Assembly (NCBI GenBank): GCA_037127255.1
Contig: JBANSL010000002.1
Span: forward strand, 11,080,001-11,144,000
Origin: Persicaria tinctoria
Taxonomy: Eukaryota; Streptophyta; Magnoliopsida; Caryophyllales; Polygonaceae
Direction: 5' to 3'
DNA length: 64,000 nt
The notes under the pieces were generated by a model. It made no database searches and was not told the origin of the DNA. It saw nothing but the letters and a program-made list of their open reading frames with translations. Both the position numbers and the translations under genes were made by a program. Shown one piece after another: positions 36,816-47,534 of this stretch; the first letter of the stretch is position 1; every line of letters begins with the position of its first letter.

Positions 36816-37720
36816 ATGCCTACGTCCATCCATACCCTCCGCCGGTTGACTCTCATCCATACCCTCTCCTGCCGGTCGTTGCCTAAACCCAACACGGGGC
36901 CCATGCTGCCAGATCTGGCGGCGCCGAAGGGGAGCAGCACCACAGTTTCCACCGCCCTCATATGCCTAGTTTCATCGCCGATCACATCCACAACCACCAT
37001 GCATGGACACCAATCCAAGGGCGGGCCTATCCCTGAGCTTGCTAATAGGCCCTCTGACAGGGTTTTTACCAAGGCTGAAACGAACTTCATGCTCGCGATT
37101 CGCGATGGGAAGGTCATTCTTGCCCGGTCCAATCCCAACGATCCCACTCAGGTAATCGTCTTCTGAATTTTTATTATTTTTGTTAAAGTTTCATCCTTTC
37201 TTTTGGTGTTGTTGTCTAGGGTTTGTAGATTGAAATTGAAGCCTCTAGAATCGATCCTAATTTTTCATTGGGCCCTAGGGTTTTTGTGTTTCTGATTGAA
37301 ATTGAATCCTCAAATTGATCTTGCTATTGATTTCTTGAGATGATTTTTTTACTGTCATACATTTTTTGTCACACATTTTTTCTCTACTGGCATGAATTTT
37401 GTAATTGCTGACACTTGTTTTTAGCAACCTGTAAGTTTTAATGTACACAGGTCAGACAAAAAAAAAGTTTTAATGTACACACTTGTATCTCAGGTTTAAA
37501 AATAAGCGGGTCATGGTTAGAACTAAAGGAGGAAAGGTCATGTCGACGCTATCGAGCAAGATTGGAAGGGCCAACCATTTCTCCAAGACCGGGAGGGCCA
37601 ACCATTTCTCGAAGATGGGACTCCTTCGCCATATGAACGACGCCCTTGCTGATGCTGCAGATTGGAAAAGGCTTCTGCCTCCTCGTGGTTGCCACCAAAA
37701 GTTGCTCTCTTTTTAAGATT
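36816..37720 (+). other. Exon-like blocks of MULE B, unrecognised protein
   Basis: The 36816-37152 frame (MPTSIHTLRRL to ARSNPNDPTQ) ends at a GTAATC that could be a splice donor. A second open block, 37483-37716, contains GRANHFSKMGLLRHMNDALA and a stop. A third, decayed copy of the same peptide lies at 37990-38060 (NHFSKTGLFRHM). The equivalent peptide in MULE A is on the - strand near 26920. I do not recognise the protein. It could be a captured host gene fragment or an element-specific ORF. Confidence 0.4.
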
Positions 37721-38434
37721 GTAGGACTCGTACATTTGATTGCTTTTGTCGTTGTAAAACTCGTACATTTGGTCACTTTTGATGGTTGTAGGACTCGTAC
37801 CTTTGGTTGATTTTGTTATATACATTTACTTCATGGGTTTATTGTTATTGTAAAACTTGGTTTTATCTGTCCGATTCATATGTGTTGGCAAGGTATACAC
37901 CTTTACTGGCAAGTAAATGCACGTTATTGGCACAAATAATGTCTAAACTGGCACATAATTAATAAATTATCATACGCTTCAGAAGACAGAATCATTTCTC
38001 CAAGACGGGGCTCTTTCGCCATATGGATTACGTACTTGTCGCTGCAGATTGAAAGAGGCTCTTGGCCGGATAGCCCCCTTGGGAGGAATGTGCTTGTTTG
38101 TTGTTTGTTTTAGGACTACATGCTTTTAGCTGTGTTAGGACTTGTACACTTGCTCGTTTTTTATGGTTTTAGGACACGTAAGAAACCCCTTATTGTTGTT
38201 TTATAACTGCAGGAGTATGTTGGCTTTAGTTGATTTTAGGACTCGTACAAATCTTCCCTTGCTTGTTCTATTTGTACTCTGTGTCTCGGTCGGATTCGTG
38301 ATAGTTGACACGAGATATACCTATATTGACTGGCACGTAAGTCTTGTTTCTCTCTCTGTCTAGAAAATAATCTCATTTTAAATTTTTTTTTTCTCATAAA
38401 CATATATAAAATGGGTGTCTATAGATAGATAAAA

Positions 38435-39624
38435 CGGAAATTTCACGAGGTACCCCCGAGGTATCGCTTAATTTACGCGGTGACCAATTGTTTTACACCT
38501 TTCACGTGGTAGTGGTACCCCTGAGGTTTTGAATTCTGTCACCTCGTGCCCTTCTCCCTTAATTTTAACGGTACCGTTACTTTTTTTCCTTCCTCTCACT
38601 ACGTTGTTAACTCCAAACCCTAAAATAAGAATAATTACTGTTTGCTCAGCGCCACCACCTCGCCGTCCTCAATGTCGTCTTCTCGAGTGCATGTACTGCT
38701 GCTATCGGTTGGTCTCCTCTTTCTAGGGATAGCTTATCCTCAACGGCACCAGGAAGCTAGAGGAACTGGAATCCCCTGCAACCGAAGCCCAAGCGGAAAC
38801 CATGTCCGAAGATGATTAGGTTGATGAGCTTTGACGGCAAGATCTTTGAAGTTGAGGAGTCGGCGGACTTTCTGTCCTAGACCATCAAGAACTTGATCGA
38901 TGATGCATGACGCACAGAGGCTGTTCGCCGGAGCTGCTGTCGCCGGAATTGGTCGACCAAGAGCTTTATGAAATGATTCGCCTAGATCCACGCCACAGAT
39001 AAGATGAAATCGACAATCAAAATCCCAATCCTGGCCATGATTTGATTACCTTCCCCATTGTTCCGGCATTTGGCCTGGTTTCGCCCCCCCCCCCCCCCCC
39101 CCCGATTCGCTTCCTCCCATTTTCCCTTTCAATTTCGGATTATTTTCTGCGAAATTTGGAGACTGGGAGGTTTTTAGGTCACCAAATTGAGACCTAATTC
39201 TGCTTTCTAATGTCTTAAATCATTCAATTTCATCCATCCAGCGCAAATTTGACAGCTTTATAGGCATCTAAATTCGATTTTGTTCTAAAATTTTGGCCCC
39301 AATTTCAATGGCCACCACGCTTCGGCGCAAAATTGACAGCTTTACAGCGCCACCACTCTCCAGCCATCCGGTCAGCAGCATCGAGTCCCCCTCCAGCCCC
39401 AACACCGGCGACCAACAACTTGGGTTTCTGCGTCTTCTTGTGCAATCGTGTCTGTCTTCTTTTCTTTCCCCCGTTTGTTTTATTTAACTGGAGCTGTTAA
39501 AATAAAGGAAGAGGGGCATGAGGTGAAAGGATTCAAAAGCTCGGGGTTACCACGTGAAAGGTGTAAAATAATTGGTCACCGCGTGAATTAAGCGATACCT
39601 CGGGGGTACCTCGTGAAATTTCCG
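38435..39624. mobile_element. Non-autonomous MULE carrying an SKP1-like fragment
   Basis: Terminal inverted repeats of about 130 bp begin CGGAAATTTCACGAGGTACC and end with the reverse complement. The 9-bp duplication TAGATAAAA lies at 38426-38434 and 39625-39633. The unoccupied target survives in MULE A (reverse complement of about 7196-7215), which confirms the borders. The interior has a coding-like block with an SKP1 fragment, a 20-base C run (39084-39103) and a short unassigned frame (39293-39487). Confidence 0.88.
38812..38910 (+). pseudogene. SKP1/ASK-like gene fragment inside the MULE
   Basis: The frame reads MIRLMSFDGKIFEVEESADF, then LS, a stop, and TIKNLIDDA. It follows the N-terminal BTB/POZ-like part of SKP1 (xSxDGxxFEVxExxAxxxSxTIKxxIxD), the adaptor of SCF ubiquitin ligases. 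A TAG stands where Q is usual (CAG changed to TAG), and the fragment stops after about 33 codons. It is a captured, dead piece. Confidence 0.6.
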
Positions 39625-39704
39625 TAGATAAAATTAAAATAAGTTCAAAAATAAATTTATTTTTTAATTTTAACAAATGAAAACGGTTAAAAATTAGTTT
39701 CAAA

Positions 39705-42543
39705 CTAGTGGAATACCCGCGCCATGGCGCGGTTGCGATGGGAAAAAAAATATAGAATATGTATTATAAGGAACAACGAAATAAAATATAAACAAAATGT
39801 TTGGAAAGTTTAAAACAACAATCTTTGCCCTGAACTTTGTCATGTAAAAACTCTAATCCTATTGCAGCTCCGAGCTGTCTTTGTCTTCCTTGGTTCGACC
39901 TTTCCCTGTTGTGCAATGGCAGAGGTACACTGCATACAATGCATAATCAGAAATTAGGAATCAGAATTCGCTAAATAATGCATAATCAGAACAAAGAAGC
40001 TCGTGTGTAATATGCTAAAGCAAAACATAAGTGGATTTTTTTAACAAAATTACAAAATTGAATGCGATCAACATGCAGGTCACGGTTAATGAGAGTAAGA
40101 AGGCAATCTGGGAAAAGAAAGTTATCTACTGCATAATTTGTGAAATTACTTGTGTGTGAGGCAGAGTTCTAGGAGCAATCCTGACTTTTTTTTTCAAAGA
40201 CATTTATAAAAAAAATAACTCGGCATAATTTTAGCAGCAACTATGTATACTATATAGCAATTAGCAAGTAAAAAAATTCAACAAATGAGCACAATCAAAT
40301 TTCTTACCTAGTAAAGAGGTCTCTCAGGTTGCTTTGTTTGTTGCTTACGAAGATCAATAACATCAGGTGTCTCCACTCTGGTAGAAGTATTGAAAGCAAA
40401 TGAAAAAGGATCATAAGAAGAGGGCATGCATCATCACAGTTTGAAAACAAACAAACAAACAAAAGAAGTTCGCTCAAAGAAGTTGCAAGGAAGGTAAAAC
40501 CTGAATTACAGAAAGGAGTATGCAGGAATGTGCATACCCTATTAGCTTCTGATTTGTCTTGATTATTACCACCAACAACATACCTGGCAACATAATTGAC
40601 AAATTTTATTAGAAATATAACTCTGTTTGTGACGACTTGAAATTTCAGAGCATGTCTTATTCCCAAGATCCATGCAGACAAGATTTCAAAACCTGATTCT
40701 ATGTTTTCAACAACCACATAAACAAATCACATCCAACGGGTGCACACCAAGGCCTTAACACCACGAGCTTCTGCAATTGCTTCACGATATAATCAAAGGA
40801 TAAATTCCACAATGCACCAGCTGCCTTCTGCTTGCTCATAGAATCATACAGAAAATGAATCAAAGAAATAGAGAAATAAAGATAGTGATTTTTAAAAAAT
40901 GAAGTAAAAGATGTGGAGAAATGTCTGCTGCGTAAGATCAGACAACTTGTTAGCATGAAATAAAAAAAGTATGTGTAAAAAATATATCATACATAAGCGG
41001 GGAGATACCGGAGAATAAAGGAAGATGACAGAAGGAGCGCATAAATCTACCTAACTGATATAAACATCCCCAAAAATTGTTGCCTAGAATACTTAAAAGT
41101 AACCAATAGATTCAAAGGTCATAAACAATTGAGCAATAGAAGAAGTGATTTTGACTAAACAGCTAAAAGCTAGAAATGTTACCTAGACGACAGAAGAAAT
41201 GGGAAATACTGGAGAATGTCGACCTTGCAACCTGCAACGTTCATGGGAGTTGCATTAATGGTGCCAAGAATGTCCTTTAGGTGATAGCTGAAGCACAAAA
41301 TCATTAATGGTGCCAAAATTGAATAAGAAAGAGCTTATAAACTTTCAAGTTCCAAAATTATAGATACAATCATAAGCAACTTTTTCAACCATACAGAATA
41401 TGATAATCTTGAACAAAATATTAGAGTGAAGTTCACAAAAGTATTTTGATATTTACAACTAACTATTAGAACTAATCTACAACCTACAGAATTAGTGCTC
41501 AGAGCTGTTATTACAACGGATTCTTAAATATCTTCAAGTAGTCTTGCAATCGCCTTATGAATGTCAAAATGAGAGAAATTGCTAGGCTAAAATCCCCAAT
41601 CTATCCAACGAACAGCCAAAAGTGTATAATGGAAAAAGAAACCTAGAACGGAGAGTGATTACCGGAAAGAGAAATCTAATCTGTTGTAGTCAGGTTCTCT
41701 TCCTCCCTCCGACTTCAGCACTATGCTCGACATCGCAACCTCAAGTCCTCACTCCATTAATCTGCCATAGCCAGCTTCTCCTCCTCCTTCCTTACCTCCG
41801 ACTTTGGCGGTATGCTCGACATCGCAAGCTCAAGGAAGGTGACGCCCATGGATGTGAGAGCAAGAACTTTCATCAATGTGGATGAGCGATTTTGAGAACT
41901 GAATATGTGAGAGGGGAAAGCTAGATCTGAATCCTCAATTTTGAAAATAAGGACGGAAGAAGGAAGAAGACCGGAAATCAAGAGGGCGAATTGGAGGGGG
42001 AGACGACGCAACCAAGGAAGCTAAGGTTGGAGGCGGAGTTCACAAGCCGAAGGGTGTCGAAGGGAGAAGAGATGCGATACAGAACGGAACGGAGAAATGG
42101 GGGAAAGCGGAGAAGCGCAGAAAGACGGAGAAGAGGAGGAGGAAACCTTACCGGCAGAGGAGGAAGAGCGAAGGAAGGGAGGAGGAAGAGCGATGAATCG
42201 TAAGGAGAAAGCATGCATCACCATTAGAGGGAGAAAGAACGGGAGAGGTACGAAGGAAGCCATAAAGTCGGCGAAGGAAGAATGAAGCGTCTGGCGGAGG
42301 AAGAAGAAGAAACCCTATATCAATCCTAGAGCGTCTGGCGGAGGAGTCCCGTGGATCGAATAGCCAGAGGTGGGAGAGGCGGTGAATTAGGAGGAAGATA
42401 CATCAACCCTAGAGGGTGGGTGAGATTGGAAAAAAAAGGTAAAAAAGGAAATAAAAAGAAAAAAGGTAATTGGCCGAAAATCCGAAAATGAAGGAGAGGC
42501 TGCCACGTGGCAAAAACTCTTTGCTTTTAAGTAGTTATATAGA
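39705..42543 (-). mobile_element. Non-autonomous Helitron with captured gene fragment
   Basis: Read on the - strand, it starts TCTATATAACTACTTAA after an A (42544 complement) and ends GCGCCATGGCGCGGG with CTAG (39708-39705) before T. The flanking MULE B sequence joins without duplication across it, and the join matches MULE A, as expected for A/T insertion. There is no Rep/helicase. Contents include an armadillo-repeat fragment, a short direct repeat (41720-41850, ATGCTCGACATCGCAA twice) and a purine-rich stretch (41990-42300). Confidence 0.85.
40741..40845 (-). pseudogene. Armadillo-repeat fragment, ARABIDILLO-like
   Basis: On the - strand, SKQKAAGALWNLSFD is followed after a one-base frame change by EAIAEARGVKALV. 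This is one armadillo repeat (AAGALWNLSxDxxNREAIAxAGGVxALV) as found in ARABIDILLO-type F-box/ARM proteins. It lacks a start, neighbouring repeats and an open frame, so it is a gene piece captured by the Helitron. Confidence 0.6.
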
Positions 42544-42768
42544 TGACTGAAATTTTTTTTCTCTCTCTCCATGGCCTCTCTTAGCAATTGAGATAACCCT
42601 CTTGATTTCCTTTCTCTTTTGCATCTCACCTACCACCGGTCCTTCAAGTCACCATTTTATTTGCAAAAGTAACACTTTCCCCCCTCTTTGCTATTTTTCA
42701 TATGACAGTGACATTTTTGCAAAAGTGATTTTTTTTTGGTATATTCATGCAATTTTTCCTATATTAAA

Positions 42769-43795
42769 ATACTTTTATATTTTACTTAAATTGATATTCA
42801 CTATTCACATATTATAGTTCATTTCAAGAGCTTCAAAACTATAGGTTATATTACTTATTTTGAGAATTCGGTAAGAAGTTACGCATGTTTAAATTTTTAT
42901 ATCTAGTTATACACTATTACATTTTAAGAATACAACAAGTTAAATATTGACTCAATGTTTATTTATTGTGTTTATATCCTTATTTTGTTAGTTTTTTTCC
43001 TTTGGCTATTTCATGTATTTATTTATATTTCTTTATTTTTTTTAATGGAGAAAAAATAACAGAGTTTTATCGTAAATCAAAGTCATGTTATCTTAAAATA
43101 GCATCATTTATAATTATTATATTACACAGATATCGTTATGCTACTTTAACCTAAAATAACACCGTATATATATAATCATGCCACCCCGCTAAAAGAATCT
43201 GACTCTGTCCCTGCAGGAACTATACTAGTACACTCTTAAAACAAAATAGTTTTTGCTTATGTGTTATTCTTAGCTTAGTTCTAGGTATTTCAACAAATAG
43301 CCAATTTTAGTTCTTTTCCAATTTTTTTTATTAATTTTTTTTATTATTTAATTAACCATTAACCATTGGGATTAATTTAAAATAGAAATCAAAAATATTT
43401 TTTTAGAAACCATTGAGATTAATTTAAAATATAATTTTTTAAATAAAGTTAAGAAGGTATTATTTTTTCTATCAACCAATTAGATTAATTCAAAACATAT
43501 TTTTTTTTAACAAAAGTTATATAGATATTAATTTTTTTTTAGTAATTAATAAGATTTCTTCAAAAAAAATTTTTTTTTAATGTTACAAAGATATTAATTT
43601 TGCTTAGCAACTAATTAGTGTAATTCAAAACATAATATTAATAAGTAGCGGGCTTTACTTACATTTTTATTTAAGTAATTTACTTTAATTGCATTAAAGT
43701 TGAAATAGTGTATATATAATTAATTATATTACATTTCAATTTTTTAAAATAAAAATGTTTCAATTAAATAAGAAAATCATCTCATAAAATGTATA
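42769..43795. other. AT-rich Helitron-like debris, no gene
   Basis: Repeated words such as CATTGGGATTAATTTAAAA and TTAGTTCTAGGTATTTCAACA resemble Helitron interiors at 446-1960 and 44100-44170. A CTAGT at 43225-43229 may be a decayed Helitron end. No ORF of interest. Confidence 0.4.
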
Positions 43796-43827
43796 TCTAT
43801 ATCTATATCTATATCTATATCCATATA

Positions 43828-44103
43828 CTCCCTCCGTCTCGAAAAACAAGTCGTTTTAGACTAGTTTAGTTGTATCAAAATACATGTCGTTTTAGGTTTT
43901 CTAGGTATGAGATAGTAATAATTAGTATTGGTTTTTGTGTTGTTTATTTTTTAAAAGATTTTGATTGGTTAAAAAATATAGTGGGTATTTAAAAATAGTA
44001 AAATTAATGGAAAAAATTAGTGGAATGATGATGTTGATTAATGTGTGAGTGTTTTGTTAAAACTAATGTACAATAAACGACTTATTTTTCGAGACGGAGT
44101 GAC
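43828..44103. mobile_element. Stowaway MITE with damaged right end
   Basis: The left end CTCCCTCCGTCTCGAAAAAC follows TA (43826-43827). The right end is TTTTTCGAGACGGAGTGAC, so the usual GGGAGTA has mutated. It lies in the first bases of the decayed Helitron. Confidence 0.8.
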
Positions 44104-44417
44104 TGCTATCTTAAAACAGAAAAGTTTTTGTTGACATGTCATTCTTACCTTAATTTTAGGTATTTTAACAAATCATAATTTTTCTCTATTTTTTTTCACT
44201 TCCTTCGTTCCCCAATAACATTTTTCCCTATTTATTTTTTTCCTGCCTTTATTTTTCAATTTTCATATAAACACAAGTCCACTTTTGGAAAAAAAAAAAA
44301 AAGTGTGATCCATAGGCATTTTCATCACAATTATATTTGATATTTTGTTTTTTTATCAACAAAAATTAATAACATTTTAATTATTGATCATTTATACTTT
44401 TTCGATCATAATATTTT

Positions 44418-45622
44418 GGAAAAATAGCCAAAAATAATATGAAGTATCAACCTTTGGCCAAAAATAATACAAACTTTAAAATTGACGATTTTATATACAA
44501 ACTATCACAATATTAACCAAAAATAATACGATTTCAATTTCCGACCATATTTCCGGCCAAATGATGACGTGGCCACCGGAAATAGAAGTTTGGGCTAAAA
44601 ATGTAATAAGTAATAAAGTTAGGGAAAGAAATATAAATTTATCGAAATTGGATCAACATCAACTCGAATGGTTGAACGAGTTGACTTAGGCTCTACTAAC
44701 CTTTCCCTTTCCCCTACCCTCACTCCTAAGCGAGCTCGCGATTCATCCATGGTGGTCGATTGATTCGGCTTCAAAATACTACATGTTTTATGCCAATCTT
44801 GTGTGATGTAAATTTAATTTCTAACATCATACCACTTTAATATGAGGATTTTGAAACTAAATTAAACCCTAATTCCGTTCAAATTCGAAAAACCCTCAAA
44901 CTGATTTTCGTCGATTTGGCATTGGAGACTTCGTCTTCGTCCGCAATTGAACGTGATAATCGACTTAGACAATCAATATGGGAGGGTAGCAATCCATTCA
45001 ATTGGGTGAATCAGATTCAAAGGGGTTTCAACATTTCTTACTTTCACCCATGGCATTTAAGATCATTTTCGAGCATTCAAACCATTAATTCCCAGCACAT
45101 TTCAAACACTCCTTCGATCACTTACGTATATTCAATCATTCACTTTCATTCCCAAATTAAACTTCTGCTATTTTGGTTTGAACATCGCCTCCGTCAGCAG
45201 CCCGCACTCCCAATTTAGCCTTCTATGCAACAACCCCATTGCCATTTTGGTTTGAACATCGCCTCTGTTTGCCTGTTGCTATTGGAAATTCTAAGGAAGG
45301 AGGAGTGTACACTGCACAGGCGGTGGCCGGTTTTCACGAAGGCAAGGCCATAGCCTCCAGATCTAATCGGGGAGGAGACCAAGTTTGCCCAATTTCGATA
45401 AATTTATATTTCTTTCCCTAACTTTATAATTTATTATATTTTTAGCCCAAACTTATATTTCCAGTGGCCACGTCATCATTTGGCCGGAAATATGGTCGGA
45501 AATTGGAATCGTATTATTTTTGGTTAATATTGTGATAGTTTGTATATAAAATCGTCAATTTTAAAGTTTGTATTATTTTTGGCCAAAGGTTGATACTTCA
45601 TATTATTTTTGGCCATTTTTCC
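44418..45622. mobile_element. Non-autonomous MULE with roughly 235-bp inverted repeats
   Basis: Inverted repeats run 44418-44655 and 45388-45622, starting GGAAAAATAGCC and ending GGCCATTTTTCC. The 9-bp duplication TAATATTTT lies at 44409-44417 and 45623-45631. The 730-bp centre has frames at 44916-45421 (with GSNPFNWVNQIQRG and a repeated FWFEHRL) that could be captured sequence but match nothing I know. Confidence 0.88.
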
Positions 45623-45975
45623 TAATATTTTACTATAATAGTAACAATTAACCACATATATAGTAGCATACTTTAATTAAGATACTAGCTATTAATTTAT
45701 CAACTCTACATTTCTTATTTTATACTACTCCATACTAAATTTTTAAAATTAAATTATTATGATTTTATTTTAAAACATTGCGCCATGATGCTGGAACGGT
45801 AATATTATTTTTTATTTTGAAAGTAACTAATCTTTTTATGGTAACTTTTATTAACATCTTTCATATATTCATTATTATAGTGTGTTATATTATTATTATT
45901 TTATTAATTTTAAAATAAGCGTGAAATGATGCAGAGATCATACTAGTTACATTTCGAGTTAAAAAACCTAGAGTA

Positions 45976-47141
45976 TCTATATAACTACTTAATTTCGTAT
46001 ACTTTCCGTTGACGTGACGCGCTCTCCTTATTCCACTCCCTTTTAACCAATCACGTTTTTTCTTTTAATTTTCATTTTTTACCCATTTACTAACTATCGA
46101 GTTTAATTCAAAATATCTATCGATATAATATCTTAATTTATAATATTTTTAATGATATGTCAACAACTCCTTCATTTAAATTTTTTAAACTAATCATTCT
46201 CTTCATCTTTTTCATACATTTACATTTTCCCGCTTTTAATTTTTTACCCATTGACTAACCATCTATATAACTACTTAATTTCGTATACTTTCCGCTGACG
46301 TGGCGCGCTCTCCTTATTCCACTCCCTTTTAACAAATCGCGTTTTTTCTTTTAATTTTCATTTTTACCCATTACTAACTATCTATATCTATATAACTACT
46401 TAATTTCGTATACTTTCTCTGACGTGGCGCGCTCTCCTTATTCCACTCCCCTTTAACCAATCACGTTTTTTCTTTTAATTTTCATTTTTTACCCATTTAC
46501 TAACTATCGAGTTTAATTCAAAATATCTATCGATATAATATCTTAATTTATAATATTTTTAATGATATGTCAACAACTCCTTCATTTAAATTTTTTAAAC
46601 TAATCATTCTCTTCATCTTTTTCATACATTTACATTTTCCCGCTTTTAATTTTTTACCCATTGACTAACCATTGGGTTTAAATCAAAATATTGGATTAAA
46701 TCTAATGTCTACTACTCCATCCGTTCCAAAATACATGGGTTTTGACTTTTCGGCACGTTTTTTAAGGAGCGAAAAACTATATAAAATATTATTTTTTAAT
46801 GAATTTTTTTTACATAATTTAATACTTATTACTAATAAGTATTAAATTATATAAAAAAAATTAATTAAAAAAATAATATTTTATAGAGTTTTTCACTCCT
46901 TAAAAAACGTGACGAAAACTAAAAACCCATGTATTTTGGAACGGAGGTAGTATTAATTTATATTTAAATCTTTATACATTACAATACTAATAATCTATAT
47001 CAATATAATATCTTAATTTAAAAACCGTTTTATGGAGACTAACTTTATGATTAACATTTTTAACATTTTCTTAAAAATTTCAAGTCTATCTTTATTATTT
47101 TATTTATTAAATATCGCGCCATGGCGCGGGTATTATACTAG
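45976..47141 (+). mobile_element. Helitron with three 5' termini
   Basis: TCTATATAACTACTTAATTT starts occur at 45976, 46262 and 46381-46387, each after A. A single 3' end, GCGCCATGGCGCGGG with CTAG at 47138-47141, precedes T. Between the starts lies a repeated block with GACGTGGCGCGCTCTCC. There is no coding. A Stowaway MITE is inserted in it. The end lies about 30 bp before the NAC copy 2 duplication. Confidence 0.75.
46715..46950. mobile_element. Stowaway MITE
   Basis: Ends CTCCATCCGTTCCAAAATAC and GTATTTTGGAACGGAGGTAG lie between TA dinucleotides (46713-46714 and 46951-46952). The whole element is nearly a perfect palindrome. Confidence 0.9.
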
Positions 47142-47324
47142 TTATTGTTATTGTACTATATTTTTCGCTTGCTTGAAGAAAAAAAGCCGAAAGTTATCAA
47201 ATGGGGCTAACACAATTTCTGGAATTTTCCCAGATCACGAAATTATTAAAATATTACTTTAATGGACGGTTGAGATGAAGACGATGAATTCAGGCATATC
47301 TGAACAAGCAAATCGAAGAAGAAG

Positions 47325-47444
47325 ATGCAGCCGCTTAACTTCAATGGCACGCCTCCTTGCCCTTTTCTTGACCCATACTCAAATCCACCCACCTGTCTCT
47401 TTCCCACCCCCAAAAATTTGATTTCTTTTTTTCCACAAAAGTGA
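47325..47444 (+). CDS. Upstream ORF of NAC copy 2 (39 aa)
   Basis: Same length, position (90 bases before the NAC start) and sequence as the ORF at 30003, apart from one Y to C change. Conservation of the frame in both copies suggests use, but the duplication may simply be recent. Confidence 0.45.
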   Translation: MQPLNFNGTPPCPFLDPYSNPPTCLFPTPKNLISFFPQK

Positions 47445-47534
47445 TTCATCAACAATCCCTCACGCTTCCAATTCCTCTGAATCTCTGAACAATTCCTCGC
47501 TTGCTTTCTCCGAAAGAGAAATCGATTTCAGGAG

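Larger units (their letters stand above)
36558..42759 (+). mobile_element. MULE B, same family as MULE A, interrupted twice
   Basis: Imperfect terminal inverted repeats start GAGAGAATAGCATTGAATATACC (left) and, on the - strand, GGAAAAATTGCATGAATATACC (right), each followed by TTTGCAAAAATG. The 9-bp duplication TATATTAAA lies at 36549-36557 and 42760-42768. It contains the small MULE 38435-39624 and the Helitron 39705-42543. Without these it is about 2.2 kb. No transposase is present. Confidence 0.82.
43796..45946 (+). mobile_element. Decayed Helitron hosting a Stowaway and a MULE
   Basis: A TC start in a (TCTATA)n run follows an A at 43795. At the far side a degenerate GCGTGAAATGATGC hairpin precedes CTAG (45943-45946) and T. 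The pairing of these two ends is an inference. The 5' interior continues after the Stowaway as CTTAAAACAGAAAAGTTTTTG. Confidence 0.45.
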
